Positions 53,999-54,431 of a DNA stretch of 54,431 nt are shown one piece after another. The notes below the pieces were generated by a model that was not told the origin of the DNA, did not search any database, and saw nothing but the letters and a program-made list of their open reading frames with translations. Source of the stretch: SAR324 cluster bacterium (GTDB lineage: Bacteria; SAR324; XYD2-FULL-50-16); assembly GCA_028280735.1 (NCBI GenBank), contig JANQLH010000097.1:1-54431 (forward strand), given 5' to 3'. Numbering within the stretch: position 1 is the first letter of the stretch; every line of letters begins with the position of its first letter. The position numbers and the translations under genes were made by a program.

Positions 53999-54431
53999 AT
54001 GTCCATACTCCAAGTAAATAACTTGTCCGTTACCATTCCTACCATTGACGGTCCTTTGCAAATAATCAAAAACATAAGCTTTTCCATCAAACGAGGAGAT
54101 CGTTTGGGAATTGTGGGTGAATCAGGCTGCGGGAAGTCAATTACGGCTTTGACATTAATGTCGCTTTTACCTTCTGAATCCAGGATATCAGGTAAAGTTG
54201 AATTGGATGGACTGGACCTGCTTAAACAAAATCAACGCCAAATGTGCGGGATTCGGGGTAAACGCATGGGAATGATCTTTCAGGAGCCGATGACAGCACT
54301 CAATCCCGTTAAAACAATTGGCTCCCAGCTTTTAGAATGCCTGACATTGCATCTTAAACTCCCGAAAACAGAATATAGAAAACGAGTGTTGGAGTTGTTG
54401 GACAAGGTGGGGTTGCCGGAATCGAGATTCC
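53999..54431 (+). CDS. Dipeptide ABC transporter ATP-binding protein (DppD-like), partial
   Basis: The gene runs off the right edge; the first 144 residues are visible. It opens MSILQVNNLSVTIPTIDGPL, with Walker A GESGCGKS near residues 42-49 and a Q-loop in MIFQEPMTALNPVKTIGSQL. This is the standard DppD/OppD pattern. The frame is open to the end of the window. It begins 3 bp after the DppC-like stop, completing the order binding protein, two permeases, ATPase; a DppF-like second ATPase is expected next. Confidence 0.93.
   Translation, partial: MSILQVNNLSVTIPTIDGPLQIIKNISFSIKRGDRLGIVGESGCGKSITALTLMSLLPSESRISGKVELDGLDLLKQNQRQMCGIRGKRMGMIFQEPMTALNPVKTIGSQLLECLTLHLKLPKTEYRKRVLELLDKVGLPESRF

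Overview
The window reads as chromosomal DNA of a Gram-negative, probably marine bacterium with a moderately AT-rich genome. Evidence for the envelope is a signal-peptide beta-barrel porin with acidic loops, two lipoproteins, and periplasmic binding proteins for ABC and TRAP transporters. A PfaA-type polyunsaturated fatty acid synthase, several organic-solute uptake systems and a ferredoxin-dependent 2-oxoacid oxidoreductase fit a deltaproteobacterial-type lineage (Desulfobacterota or SAR324-like). That placement is inference; no rRNA or tRNA gene is present to test it. Layout, left part (1-12.4 kb): the start of a pfaA gene running off the left edge, a 413-aa unknown protein, ndk, a nuclease-fold lipoprotein, a YqgE/AlgH protein, a minus-strand rpiB-glyA-inositol-phosphatase group, a DnaC-like ATPase with a cysteine-rich N-terminus, a 460-aa unknown membrane protein, a GapA-type GAPDH and a zinc-ribbon rhomboid protease. 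Middle (12.9-30 kb): an MBL hydrolase/Nudix pair, an OmpR-type two-component pair, a 1650-aa PPDK-related protein with a large unknown N-terminus and no PEP-binding barrel, a complete IS5-group insertion sequence with TTAA target duplications, a polar amino acid ABC operon, two YkgJ-type cysteine-cluster proteins and a porin with about 1 kb of non-coding DNA upstream. Right part (30.6 kb to end): a seven-gene operon joining a four-subunit 2-oxoacid:ferredoxin oxidoreductase (gamma, delta, alpha, beta) to NuoE-, NuoF- and NuoG-like diaphorase subunits. It is followed by a zinc alcohol dehydrogenase with a TetR regulator, Tag glycosylase, a CitA/DcuS-type two-component pair, two TAXI binding proteins with a fused TRAP permease, and a DUF2804 / M81 peptidase / NylC-like P1 hydrolase / Dpp-type ABC transporter cluster that runs off the right edge. 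How the genes work together: the Por-Nuo operon probably oxidises pyruvate (or another 2-oxoacid) to an acyl-CoA and passes the electrons to NAD+ within one complex. The TRAP and Dpp clusters import organic acids and oligopeptides or amides, with sensor/regulator genes or hydrolases beside them. The strongest candidates for undescribed biology are the Por-Nuo fusion operon with its unusual NuoG-like subunit, the giant PPDK-like protein, and the M81/NylC-like/DUF2804/Dpp cluster.
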